From contig JBJOER010000189.1 of assembly GCA_046049215.1 (NCBI GenBank), forward strand, positions 1 through 25,735: DNA of 25,735 bases, read 5' to 3'. The notes under the pieces were generated by a model. The model ran no database searches. It was not told where the DNA came from and worked only from the letters and a program-made list of their open reading frames with translations. A program made the translations under genes and the position numbers. The stretch is from JAJTFW01 sp046049215 (lineage in GTDB: Bacteria; Bacteroidota; Bacteroidia; AKYH767-A; OLB10). Below are positions 14,465-21,438 of the stretch, in pieces (position 1 is the stretch's first letter; each line of letters opens with the position of its first letter).

Positions 14465-15199
14465 TCAGGCAATATCCTTTTTAATGTAGGTCAGGAATTC
14501 CGACCGCACATCTCTGTTTCGAAACTTGCCGCTATAATCGGAAGTGATCGTGGTTGAATTGACATCACGGATGCCTCGTGAAGCAACGCAGAGGTGAGCT
14601 GAGTCTACCACAACAGCTACGTCTTCAGTCTTCAGTGCTTCCTTGAGCGCTTCGGCGATTTGGATCGTCAGCCGCTCTTGCACCTGTGGGCGGCGCGCGT
14701 AGTAATCAACAAGCCGGTTGAGTTTGGAAAGACCGATCACCTTGCCGGAGGAGAAATAAGCCACGTGGACTTTGCCGAAAATCGGAACAAGGTGGTGTTC
14801 GCAGGTGGAATAAAAGGTGATGTCCTTTTCCACCAACATTTGCTTGTAGTGGTATTTGTTGCTGAAGAGGGTGATGCCGGGTTTGTTGGCAGGATCGAGT
14901 CCGCGGAAGGTCTCGTTCACATACATTTTCGCAACCCGTTTTGGGGTGTCCCGGATACTTTCATCGCTCAGATCAAGCCCCAAAATGTGAAGGATTCCTT
15001 CGACGTGAGCTGCAATGAGGCGAACCTTTTCTTCTGGATCCAATGCGAAGGCATCTTCACGAAGTGGGGTTGCTGTATGAGCTATGGCGTGGTGGAGTAA
15101 TTCATCCAACTCTTGCTCGTCTTGGTCGCTGGAGGTGGTTTTCAGGCTACTTGCCGGCTCATCGTTGAGGCGGTGATAGCGTTGCATATGTGGATTCAT
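14465..15199 (-). CDS. folE: GTP cyclohydrolase I
   Basis: Converts GTP to 7,8-dihydroneopterin triphosphate, the first step of folate and other pterins. Zinc ligands are Cys133 and His136 in STCEHHLVP and Cys204 in SAHLCVASRG; the Cys-Cys spacing of 71 equals that of E. coli FolE (C110, C181). QERLTIQIAEAL and DPANKPG-type segments complete the family pattern. There is an N-terminal extension of roughly 45 polar, acidic residues before the conserved core. The ATG at 15199 is preferred; an in-frame TTG lies at 15220. It is divergent from the ECF sigma gene across the A+T-rich dyad region. Possible link: folate for the methenyl-tetrahydrofolate antenna of class I photolyase. Confidence 0.95.
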   Translation of the reverse strand: MNPHMQRYHRLNDEPASSLKTTSSDQDEQELDELLHHAIAHTATPLREDAFALDPEEKVRLIAAHVEGILHILGLDLSDESIRDTPKRVAKMYVNETFRGLDPANKPGITLFSNKYHYKQMLVEKDITFYSTCEHHLVPIFGKVHVAYFSSGKVIGLSKLNRLVDYYARRPQVQERLTIQIAEALKEALKTEDVAVVVDSAHLCVASRGIRDVNSTTITSDYSGKFRNRDVRSEFLTYIKKDIA

Positions 15200-15239
15200 T
15201 GGGTAGGGATTGTAAAACAAGAAGTAGAACGCATGAAAC

Positions 15240-15256
15240 CATTAAACTGTTTAATG
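15240..15256. repeat. Perfect dyad CATTAAAC-T-GTTTAATG, proximal to folE
   Basis: Seventeen bases, two 8-base arms and one central base, 41 bases upstream of the folE ATG. The position fits an operator for folE. Confidence 0.45.
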
Positions 15257-15305
15257 ACTTGTATTAATATATTTAACAGTTGAGTATTTAATGGAATCTA
15301 ATTTG

Positions 15306-15317
15306 GGTTAAATAACC
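15306..15317. repeat. Dyad GGTTA-AA-TAACC
   Basis: Two 5-base arms around AA, in the middle of the folE/sigma gap. It is short, and could be chance in A+T-rich DNA. Confidence 0.3.
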
Positions 15318-15374
15318 TGTAAAAGATAAATGTTAAACCCTATAAATGCAATTAAAAAATTGATATACAATACT

Positions 15375-15399
15375 TTATGTTTTGTTTAACAAAATATAA
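15375..15399. repeat. Long dyad centred on TTTTGTT-T-AACAAAA
   Basis: The core at 15380-15394 is a perfect inverted repeat with 7-base arms and one central base. Allowing one mismatched pair, the symmetry extends to 15375-15399, giving 12-base arms. It lies 44-68 bases upstream of the -7 box of the sigma gene, a plausible regulator site. Confidence 0.45.
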
Positions 15400-15419
15400 C
15401 AAATAATTACACAAAACTG

Positions 15420-15450
15420 TTGCGTTGGGTATTTTTAATCTATAATTTTG
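15420..15450 (+). promoter_or_regulatory. Promoter of the ECF sigma gene (TTG, 20 bases, TAATTTTG)
   Basis: TAATTTTG at 15443-15450 is an exact TAnnTTTG. TTG at 15420-15422, 20 bases upstream, fits a -33 element and overlaps the third copy of AACTGTT. The leader to the ATG at 15480 would be about 25 bases. Confidence 0.55.
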
Positions 15451-15456
15451 TGAAGC

Positions 15457-15470
15457 TTTTAACGTTAAAA
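15457..15470. repeat. Perfect palindrome TTTTAACGTTAAAA at the expected transcription start
   Basis: Fourteen bases, fully self-complementary, between the -7 box and the sigma-factor ATG. A protein bound here would block initiation, so it is a strong operator candidate. Confidence 0.45.
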
Positions 15471-15479
15471 CTTAAACAA

Positions 15480-16007
15480 ATGACCCAGATCGAATTCAAT
15501 CACCAGGTGAATACCCACTACAAGCCTCTCCGCGGTTATGCCATGAAGCTCACCCAAGATCCTGAAGATGCCAACGATCTGGTTCAGGAAACGATGTTGA
15601 AGGCTTTTCGAAACAAAGACAAGTTCGAGGACGGCACGAACCTTAAGGGGTGGTTATATACCATCATGAAGAACATTTTCATCAACAACTATCGCCGCAT
15701 GGTGAAGGGGAGTGTGGTGAGCGACGATACGGAAAATCAATTCTATATCAACAACGCCAGCCATTCGGTCCGTAACGACGGAGAAGGCCGTATGGTGTTG
15801 AAAGAAGTTCGTAAAGCCATCGGTCATTTGTCGGATAACCTCCGGACTCCTTTCATGATGTCCTTCGAGGGTTACAAATACGAAGAGATCGCCAAACATC
15901 TGGCAGTGCCACTTGGAACGGTTAAGATTCGTATCCACGTAGCACGTCAAAAACTGAAAAAAGAGCTCAGTCCCTACGGAACTGAAAAGGGATACACCCT
16001 GAACTAA
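15480..16007 (+). CDS. RNA polymerase ECF-type sigma-70 factor
   Basis: 175 residues. Sigma region 2 (about 12-75) includes HYKPLRGYAMKLTQDPEDANDLVQET and KGWLYTIMKNIFINNYRR; region 4 (about 108-165) includes LRTPFMMSFEGYKYEEIA and VPLGTVKIRIHVARQKLKKEL with its helix-turn-helix. It belongs to a highly conserved Bacteroidota ECF type. No anti-sigma gene is adjacent, so control is probably transcriptional, in line with the dyads in its upstream region. The ATG at 15480 is chosen over the upstream TTG at 15420, because the promoter lies between them. In several Flavobacteriia I recall such a sigma gene beside a CarH-like MerR gene and carotenoid genes; no carotenoid gene is present here. Confidence 0.93.
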   Translation: MTQIEFNHQVNTHYKPLRGYAMKLTQDPEDANDLVQETMLKAFRNKDKFEDGTNLKGWLYTIMKNIFINNYRRMVKGSVVSDDTENQFYINNASHSVRNDGEGRMVLKEVRKAIGHLSDNLRTPFMMSFEGYKYEEIAKHLAVPLGTVKIRIHVARQKLKKELSPYGTEKGYTLN

Positions 16008-16058
16008 TCGGTACGGGAACAAACAGACACATTCAATTAGGTAGGTTTTAGGTTGCAT

Positions 16059-16090
16059 GAGGGCCTCGTTTCGACGGGGCTCTCTGCTTT
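16059..16090 (+). terminator. Probable intrinsic terminator of the ECF sigma gene
   Basis: GAGGGCC (16059-16065) pairs with GGCTCTC (16078-16084, one G-T pair), with an inner TCG/CGA stem, a TTT loop and a 3-base bulge, followed by TGCTTTT. It lies 51 bases after the sigma stop codon and before the next promoter. Confidence 0.45.
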
Positions 16091-16098
16091 TGGGTGAC

Positions 16099-16106
16099 TA
16101 TCTTTG
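16099..16106 (+). promoter_or_regulatory. -7 element TATCTTTG of the processing protease gene
   Basis: Exact TAnnTTTG ending 14 bases before the ATG at 16121. It rules against an in-frame GTG at 16094 as the start, which would lie upstream of the element. Confidence 0.5.
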
Positions 16107-16120
16107 TATTTCTTCCTTTC

Positions 16121-17818
16121 ATGAAAGCAAAAAATCCTTCCCTTCGCCGATGGCTGCTCGTTCTTGTACTTCCTGCTGTCTGGTTTTTTTGGGGATTCGC
16201 AGATGACTACTTCCGCATTTCCAAGTACATCGACATTTTCTCCAGTGTCTACCGCGAGGTGAACGACTACTATGTGGACGATGTGAAACCCGGTGAATTG
16301 ATGAAGTCCGGGATCGACGGCATGCTTAAATCGCTTGATCCCTATACCAACTATTACCCGGAGTCGGAGATCGAGGATTACAAAATGAAGCATGTCAGCA
16401 CCGAATATGGCGGTATCGGTGCCAGCTCGTTCAGAAAGGGTGACAGCATAGTGATCTACGATGTTTATGAGGGTTTTCCTGCACAACAATCGGATCTGCG
16501 CGCCGGAGATGTGCTGGTCACTGTGAACGGCCGGTCGGTGTCGAAGCTCGAACCCGGAGAGATCGACGAGATGATCAAAGGGCAGGCCGGTACGGCGGTC
16601 AAGCTTGGCTTACGACGTTATGGCGTCGACCAACCTATAGAACGCTCCATCACCCGCGCAGAGATCAAGCAGAAAAACGTGCCGTATTTCACCATGTTGA
16701 ATGACAGCACCGGTTACATCAAGTTGGAGAAATTCCTGCAGGAGTGTTACAACGAAGTGCGGTCGGCATTGGTTGAATTGCAAAAGAATCCGGGTATGAA
16801 TTCCCTTGTGTTCGATTTGCGCGGAAACGGCGGTGGTCTGCTCGAAGAGTCTGTTCACATACTAAACCTCTTTGTCCCCAAGGGGGAGTTGCTGGTTACA
16901 CAGACCGGGAAAACGGAAGGGTCGAACAACACCTATACGGCCAAAAACGATCCATTGGCTCCAGATTTGAAAGTGGCTGTACTCATTGATAAATCCTCCG
17001 CCTCGGCTTCCGAGATCACCGCCGGTAATTTCCAGGACCTTGACCGCGGAGTGGTCATCGGCCAGCGTTCGTTCGGTAAGGGGCTTGTTCAACAAACCCG
17101 TCCATTGACCTACAATGCACAGATGAAAATTACGGTGGCTAAGTACTTCACCGCTAGTGGTCGTTGTGTTCAAACCAGGATCTACCGTCAACGGAGCCCC
17201 GACGGTGAATCGGTTACTGAAGTCCCGGATTCACTCGTGAAGCCGTTTAAAACAAAGGGCGGACGAACCGTGTACGACGGGTCTGCGGTATATCCCGATC
17301 GGTTTTTGACCCCACCTGACACGAGCAACATCGCCCGCAGTCTCATCGGGAACCTGGTGATCTTCGACTATGCCAGCCGTTACAGGCAGATGCACGATTC
17401 GATCCCTTCTGCAAAGGAGTTCCGGTTAAGTGACAGCGATTATGCCGATTTCGTTCGCTTCGCTTCCGGACGCGAATACGATTACTCCACTCGAACCGAA
17501 GCTGCATTCAAGACCTTGGGGGAAACAACCAAGCGCGAAAAATACTTCGATCGTATCCGGCAGGAACTCGATGCGCTCGGCAAGGAGCTTGGTCACAATA
17601 GAGAGGAGGATCTTCGTTTGTTCAAGGATGAGATAAAACGCTTTCTCGAGCAGGAAATCGTTTCGCGTTACTATTTCCAGGCCGGCCGCTACAATTACAT
17701 GTTCGTGCACGATCCAGTTGTCCGTGAAGCATTGACCGTTTTGGGTGACAACGCATTGTACCGCTCCATTTTGAAAGGGGAGGGGGCCTATAAAGTCATC
17801 GGTAAGCCTAAGGGATAA
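16121..17818 (+). CDS. C-terminal processing peptidase (S41 family)
   Basis: Periplasmic serine protease anchored by one N-terminal hydrophobic segment (about residues 10-26); such enzymes trim or degrade envelope proteins from the C-terminus. A PDZ domain spans about 91-165 (YGGIGA, VYEGFPAQQSDLRAGDVLVTVNG). The S41 domain follows, with FDLRGNGGG and the Ser-Lys dyad Ser295 (in SSASASE) and Lys320 (in RSFGKG), 25 residues apart as in known Ctp proteases. A C-terminal region (about 400-565) of charged helices is longer than in minimal CtpA enzymes but usual in Bacteroidota. Length 565. It stands alone between the sigma gene and the convergent pheS. Confidence 0.95.
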   Translation: MKAKNPSLRRWLLVLVLPAVWFFWGFADDYFRISKYIDIFSSVYREVNDYYVDDVKPGELMKSGIDGMLKSLDPYTNYYPESEIEDYKMKHVSTEYGGIGASSFRKGDSIVIYDVYEGFPAQQSDLRAGDVLVTVNGRSVSKLEPGEIDEMIKGQAGTAVKLGLRRYGVDQPIERSITRAEIKQKNVPYFTMLNDSTGYIKLEKFLQECYNEVRSALVELQKNPGMNSLVFDLRGNGGGLLEESVHILNLFVPKGELLVTQTGKTEGSNNTYTAKNDPLAPDLKVAVLIDKSSASASEITAGNFQDLDRGVVIGQRSFGKGLVQQTRPLTYNAQMKITVAKYFTASGRCVQTRIYRQRSPDGESVTEVPDSLVKPFKTKGGRTVYDGSAVYPDRFLTPPDTSNIARSLIGNLVIFDYASRYRQMHDSIPSAKEFRLSDSDYADFVRFASGREYDYSTRTEAAFKTLGETTKREKYFDRIRQELDALGKELGHNREEDLRLFKDEIKRFLEQEIVSRYYFQAGRYNYMFVHDPVVREALTVLGDNALYRSILKGEGAYKVIGKPKG

Positions 17819-17823
17819 GTGGA

Positions 17824-17850
17824 TTCCGTGTAAAAACGGAAGGTTTTGTT
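17824..17850 (+). terminator. Intrinsic terminator of the processing protease gene
   Basis: TTCCGT (17824-17829) pairs with ACGGAA (17836-17841) over a 6-base loop and is followed by GGTTTTGTT. It lies 5 bases after the protease stop and just before the end of the convergent pheS. Confidence 0.55.
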
Positions 17851-17852
17851 AT

Positions 17853-18899
17853 TCAATGGACACCTTTGAACTGATCGAGGAAGCGCACGTCGTTTTCTGA
17901 GAAAATCCTCAAGTCGCTGATGCTGTATTTGAGCATGGTGATCCTTTCGATGCCCATGCCGAATGCAAAACCACTGTACTCTTCAGGGTCGATATTGCCG
18001 TTTTGAAGCACAGCGGGGTCGATCATGCCGCAGCCAAGGATCTCTACCCAGCCGCTATGTTTACATACATTACAACCGGACCCTTTACAAATGCTGCAGC
18101 TGATGTCCATTTCGGCACTTGGTTCGGTGAATGGGAAATAGGATGGTCGCAGACGGATGTTGGTCTCCTCTCCGAACATCTCCCGAGCGAAATGCAACAG
18201 GGTCTGTTTCAAATCGGCGAAGGAAACGCCTTTGTCTATGTAAAATCCTTCTACCTGATGAAAGAAGCAATGTGCGCGGGCAGAGATCGCTTCGTTCCGA
18301 TAAACGCGTCCGGGACAGATTGTCCGGATGGGGGGGCGCTCGCTCTCCATCACCCTGACTTGAATGGACGAGGTGTGGGTGCGCAATGCCAATGGTCCGC
18401 GGTAGAGTTTTGCGTCGGGCTCGAGGTCGATGAAAAACGTATCCTGCATGTCGCGTGCAGGATGCTCGGGTGGAAAGTTCAGGGCTGAGAAATTGTGCCA
18501 GTCGTCCTCGATTTCTGGACCGTCGCTGACATTGAATCCGATACGGTTGAAAATACGAATGATCTCCCGTCGTACAATGGACAACGGATGCCTTGAACCC
18601 GCAGGAAGCGGGTCGGCCGGCAAGGTCAAATCGATTTTAGGACCGGATGCGGTTTCAGTCTCGTCAAACCGGGTGCGGTATTCTTCCAGCTTGTTTTCGG
18701 CAGCAACCTTCAGTTCATTCACCAGTTGTCCGAAGGCTTTTCTGTCTTCAGGAGCCACGGTCTTCATCTGCGCGAAGAGGTCCGTCAAAACCCCTTTCTT
18801 GCCCAGGAAACGCAGGCGGAATTGCTCCAGCTCCGTTTTGCCGGATGGGGTGAAATCGAGGATTTCCTTTAGCAGACTTTGGATGTGATCGCTGGACAT
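17853..18899 (-). CDS. pheS: Phenylalanine--tRNA ligase alpha subunit
   Basis: Class II aminoacyl-tRNA synthetase catalytic subunit, 348 residues. The N-terminal coiled coil covers about 1-85. The catalytic core shows the HPLS segment, motif 2 (ICPGRVYRNEAISARAH, about 195-210), the ATP/Phe-binding FFHQVEGF, RLRPSYFPFTEPSAEMD and motif 3 GFAFGMGIERI. An insertion, C268-x2-C271-x4-C276-x2-C279, looks like a zinc knuckle and is shared by many Bacteroidota PheS proteins (from memory). The beta subunit gene is not in the window. The ATG at 18899 follows the cyclophilin gene by 51 bases on the same strand. Confidence 0.97.
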   Translation of the reverse strand: MSSDHIQSLLKEILDFTPSGKTELEQFRLRFLGKKGVLTDLFAQMKTVAPEDRKAFGQLVNELKVAAENKLEEYRTRFDETETASGPKIDLTLPADPLPAGSRHPLSIVRREIIRIFNRIGFNVSDGPEIEDDWHNFSALNFPPEHPARDMQDTFFIDLEPDAKLYRGPLALRTHTSSIQVRVMESERPPIRTICPGRVYRNEAISARAHCFFHQVEGFYIDKGVSFADLKQTLLHFAREMFGEETNIRLRPSYFPFTEPSAEMDISCSICKGSGCNVCKHSGWVEILGCGMIDPAVLQNGNIDPEEYSGFAFGMGIERITMLKYSISDLRIFSENDVRFLDQFKGVH

Positions 18900-18950
18900 G
18901 AAGTGTGCTGCGCGTGATGGATGGGACTATCGCTGATGGGGAAGAATGTC

Positions 18951-19631
18951 TTACTCGGTGATGATGCGCATCTTCATGCGCACATCCTGCATTGGGCGGT
19001 CGCCGGGGGCCGTTTGCACCGCAGCAATCTTGTCAATGACGTCGATTCCTTCGATCACCTCACCAAAAACGGTGTAGTTCCTGTCAAGCCAGGGTGAGCC
19101 GCCTACGGTTTTGTAGGCTTCTATCTGTGCAGGGCTGAACTTGAAACCGACTCGCTGTTCGGCCATCTGAATCTCCTGGTCGTTCATGGGTTTGCCTTGA
19201 ACGATGTAAAACTGGCAGCTGCTGGAAGCTTTCTGCGGGTTGCCGTCTCGGGCGGCCGCCAATGCTCCCTTTTTATGGAAAATGGTGTCGACGAATTCAG
19301 CAGGAATACGGTCACCGATACTGCCGGAACCGAGGGGTTGTCCCGGGGCCGCATTGCGCGATTGGGGATCTCCGCCCTGGATCATGAAGTCCTTGATGAC
19401 CCGATGGAACAGAAGGCTATCGTAAAACCCTTCCTGAACCAGCTTCAGGAAATTCGCGCGGTGAAGTGGGGTCTCTTTGTAGAGTTTGAGTTTCATGGTT
19501 CCGAGGTTGGTGGTCAGCTCAACCAGGGTGTCTGGGGGGGTGGTGTTCATGGCTTTGGATTTCTTTTGCGCTGAAATGTGACCGCTACCGAGGAATAAAA
19601 TCAGGAGGCTCAGGGTCAGGATTTTGTTCAT
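18951..19631 (-). CDS. Exported cyclophilin-type peptidyl-prolyl cis-trans isomerase
   Basis: 226 residues. A signal peptide (about 1-21, ILTLSLLILFLGSGHISA) precedes a cyclophilin domain (about 38-225). Core residues are visible in FHRVIKDFMIQGGDP (catalytic Arg and the Gln/Gly motif), SSSCQFYIVQG and YTVFGEVIEG. It should assist protein folding in the periplasm. The segment GFKFSPAQIEAYKTVGGSPWLD is a small insertion common in Bacteroidota members. Probably upstream of pheS in one transcript. It is divergent from a lipoprotein gene. Confidence 0.94.
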   Translation of the reverse strand: MNKILTLSLLILFLGSGHISAQKKSKAMNTTPPDTLVELTTNLGTMKLKLYKETPLHRANFLKLVQEGFYDSLLFHRVIKDFMIQGGDPQSRNAAPGQPLGSGSIGDRIPAEFVDTIFHKKGALAAARDGNPQKASSSCQFYIVQGKPMNDQEIQMAEQRVGFKFSPAQIEAYKTVGGSPWLDRNYTVFGEVIEGIDVIDKIAAVQTAPGDRPMQDVRMKMRIITE

Positions 19632-19665
19632 GGTATTGATTTTTAGCTATTTTCGTTTTCTATAA

Positions 19666-19679
19666 CCCGATGTTTCGGG
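19666..19679. other. Short hairpin in the cyclophilin/lipoprotein gap
   Basis: CCCGA (19666-19670) pairs with TCGGG (19675-19679). It is short and not followed by T residues on either strand; its role is unknown. Confidence 0.2.
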
Positions 19680-19694
19680 CTGGGCAAGTTTACA

Positions 19695-19702
19695 TAAATT
19701 TG
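19695..19702 (+). promoter_or_regulatory. -7 element TAAATTTG of the small lipoprotein gene
   Basis: Exact TAnnTTTG, 45 bases before the ATG at 19748, with TTTC (19673-19676) 18 bases upstream as an imperfect -33 box. Confidence 0.45.
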
Positions 19703-19747
19703 AACAATTCTCGCGCAGCTGCGTACAAGGTCGAAAACCCAATCCCC

Positions 19748-20098
19748 ATGAATCGTATTCTGACGATCATTCTGTCTCTGTCCGGACTTTTTTTCCTGAC
19801 CACCTCCTGCAAGAAAACCGAACCTTGCGAAGCGGTGATCACCGTGGTGAATGAACAAGGTCAGCCGGTGGCCGGTGCCCGTGTCGTTCTCCGTCAGGAT
19901 AGTGTGGTGAACCCCCAAACCGGTATCCGTGCCGATATTTTCGATGAGGAATTCACCACCAGCAGCGGTGAGGCCTTTTTTGAATTCAAATGGGAAGCGG
20001 TATTGAATGTCGAAGCTGAATTCGATACGCTCAATGCCCGCGATTACATCCGCCTGGAGCAAAGCGAAACCGTTCGCAAGACGGTTGTTGTCCGTTGA
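19748..20098 (+). CDS. Small lipoprotein with a carboxypeptidase-regulatory/Ig-like domain
   Basis: 116 residues. A lipoprotein signal peptide ends in LTTSC, with Cys21 as the lipidated residue, followed by KKTEPC. The remainder (about 27-116) reads as one beta-sandwich: VITVVNEQGQPVAGARVVL, then TTSSGEAFFEF, typical of transthyretin-like or carboxypeptidase-regulatory repeats. No enzymatic motif. Likely a periplasm-facing or surface lipoprotein of unknown binding role, matured by the Lnt pathway. The ATG at 19748 is chosen over upstream codons because it directly precedes the lipobox signal. Confidence 0.8.
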   Translation: MNRILTIILSLSGLFFLTTSCKKTEPCEAVITVVNEQGQPVAGARVVLRQDSVVNPQTGIRADIFDEEFTTSSGEAFFEFKWEAVLNVEAEFDTLNARDYIRLEQSETVRKTVVVR

Positions 20099-20120
20099 TT
20101 TCCTGTTTTACCGGCTACGT

Positions 20121-20143
20121 CCTGAGCGAAAGCACCGCTCGGG
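20121..20143 (+). other. Hairpin between the lipoprotein gene and pgk
   Basis: GAGCG (20124-20128) pairs with CGCTC (20136-20140), extendable by three more pairs including a G-T. No T-tract follows, so it is at best a weak terminator. Confidence 0.3.
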
Positions 20144-20152
20144 GGCAATGAC

Positions 20153-20160
20153 TATTTTTG
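20153..20160 (+). promoter_or_regulatory. -7 element TATTTTTG of pgk
   Basis: Exact TAnnTTTG ending 5 bases before the ATG at 20166. An in-frame ATG at 20148 lies upstream of and partly within the promoter, so 20166 is the better start. Confidence 0.5.
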
Positions 20161-20165
20161 CCGGT

Positions 20166-21401
20166 ATGTCAACGAATCACTCCTTGCCTACTGTCGATAG
20201 TTTTGATTTCAAGGGTAAACGCGCCCTCGTCCGTGTCGATTTCAATGTACCCCTCAACAGTGTATTCGAAGTAACGGATCCGACACGGATCAAAGCAGCA
20301 ATTCCCACCCTGCGTAAGATTCTCAACGATGGCGGTAGTGTTATCCTGATGTCTCATCTTGGTCGGCCCAAGGAAGGTCCGGTGGAGAAATACTCGTTGA
20401 AGCATGTCATACCGACACTTTCAGGGTTGCTCGGTTGTCCGGTACAATTCGCCACAGATTGCCTGGGCGCTGATGCAACGGGCCTTTCTGCAAGCTTGCA
20501 GCCCGGAGAGGTTCTCCTCCTCGAGAACCTGCGTTTCTATAAACAGGAGGAAAAGGGAGACGAGGATTTTGCAATGCAATTGGCATCCTTTGGTGACGTC
20601 TATGTGAATGATGCTTTCGGCACGGCACACCGGGCCCATGCCAGCACCGCAGTCATCGCCGGATTTTTCAAAGGGAAATGCCTGTTTGGGTATGTGATGG
20701 CAAGCGAACTCGAGAATGCAGAGAAAGTATTGAGCCAAGCCAGACATCCCTTTACTGCCATCATGGGCGGAGCTAAGGTGAGCGACAAAATTCTCATCAT
20801 AGAGCGTTTGATGGACAAGGTGGATCACCTGATCATCGGTGGCGGCATGGCCTATACGTTCATAAAGGCCCAGGGAGGTGAAATCGGCAACTCGCTTTGT
20901 GAATCTGACAAACTGGACCTGGCGATCGATATCCTCAAAAAGGCCGAAGCAAAAGGAGTGAAGATCCATTTGCCGGTCGATTCTGTGAACGGTGATAAGT
21001 TCGATAAGGAAGCCGCTGTAAATGTGACGGATATCCGTAAAATACCCGACGGATGGCTGGGATTGGACATCGGTCCCGCATCCGCTTCTGCATTTTCAGA
21101 GGTTGTCAAAGGAAGTAGCACCATCTTGTGGAACGGTCCCATGGGCGTATTCGAAATGGAGAAGTTTCAATCAGGTACGCGCGCCGTTGCAGAAGCGATT
21201 GCACAGGCTACTTCCAAGGGGGCATTTTCACTCATCGGCGGCGGAGATTCTGCTGCTGCGATCAACCTCTTCGGTTTGGGTGACCAGGTATCGTATGTGT
21301 CCACCGGTGGAGGAGCTCTGCTGGAATACATCGAGGGGAAGGAACTGCCCGGAGTGAAAATGGTGATGGAAGCGAATGCCGCAGCCGGGGTCGGCAATTG
21401 A
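20166..21401 (+). CDS. pgk: Phosphoglycerate kinase
   Basis: Glycolytic enzyme moving phosphate from 1,3-bisphosphoglycerate to ADP. Visible elements are the signature RVDFNVPL (residues 23-30), SHLGRPKG-like LMSHLGRPKE, the basic-patch segment ENLRFYKQEEKGDEDFA, NDAFGTAHRAHAS, GGAKVSDKI, the hinge/nucleotide segment WNGPMGVFE and GGGDSAAA (about 358-365). Length 411 is slightly above the usual 390-400. The ATG at 20166 gives the normal N-terminus; longer in-frame readings run through the previous gene. It is followed at 37 bases by the CvpA-family gene, probably in one transcript. Confidence 0.97.
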   Translation: MSTNHSLPTVDSFDFKGKRALVRVDFNVPLNSVFEVTDPTRIKAAIPTLRKILNDGGSVILMSHLGRPKEGPVEKYSLKHVIPTLSGLLGCPVQFATDCLGADATGLSASLQPGEVLLLENLRFYKQEEKGDEDFAMQLASFGDVYVNDAFGTAHRAHASTAVIAGFFKGKCLFGYVMASELENAEKVLSQARHPFTAIMGGAKVSDKILIIERLMDKVDHLIIGGGMAYTFIKAQGGEIGNSLCESDKLDLAIDILKKAEAKGVKIHLPVDSVNGDKFDKEAAVNVTDIRKIPDGWLGLDIGPASASAFSEVVKGSSTILWNGPMGVFEMEKFQSGTRAVAEAIAQATSKGAFSLIGGGDSAAAINLFGLGDQVSYVSTGGGALLEYIEGKELPGVKMVMEANAAAGVGN

Positions 21402-21438
21402 ATTACGCATTGGATGGAAATCGTCAACCACGCTTGAT

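Larger units (their letters stand above)
15200..15479. promoter_or_regulatory. A+T-rich divergent regulatory region between folE and the ECF sigma gene
   Basis: This 280-base gap has no gene. It is far more A+T-rich than the rest of the window. It contains GTTTAA or its complement TTAAAC five times (15242, 15249, 15333, 15384, 15472) and the heptamer AACTGTT or its complement three times (15245-15251, 15275-15281, 15415-15421). Several perfect dyads are listed separately. No TAnnTTTG element was found facing folE. Confidence 0.6.

Noticed and set aside
15420..15479. TTG-initiated extension of the ECF sigma factor
   Set aside because: It would include the -33 and -7 promoter elements; the conserved protein starts at the ATG at 15480.
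15200..15479. Riboswitch (cobalamin or pterin) in the A+T-rich gap
   Set aside because: No conserved riboswitch core or B12 box was recognised; the symmetrical short dyads look like DNA-binding sites rather than a folded aptamer.
20007..20165. N-terminal extension of pgk reaching into the lipoprotein gene
   Set aside because: It overlaps a real gene in another frame and the -7 element at 20153-20160; the conserved PGK N-terminus starts after 20166.
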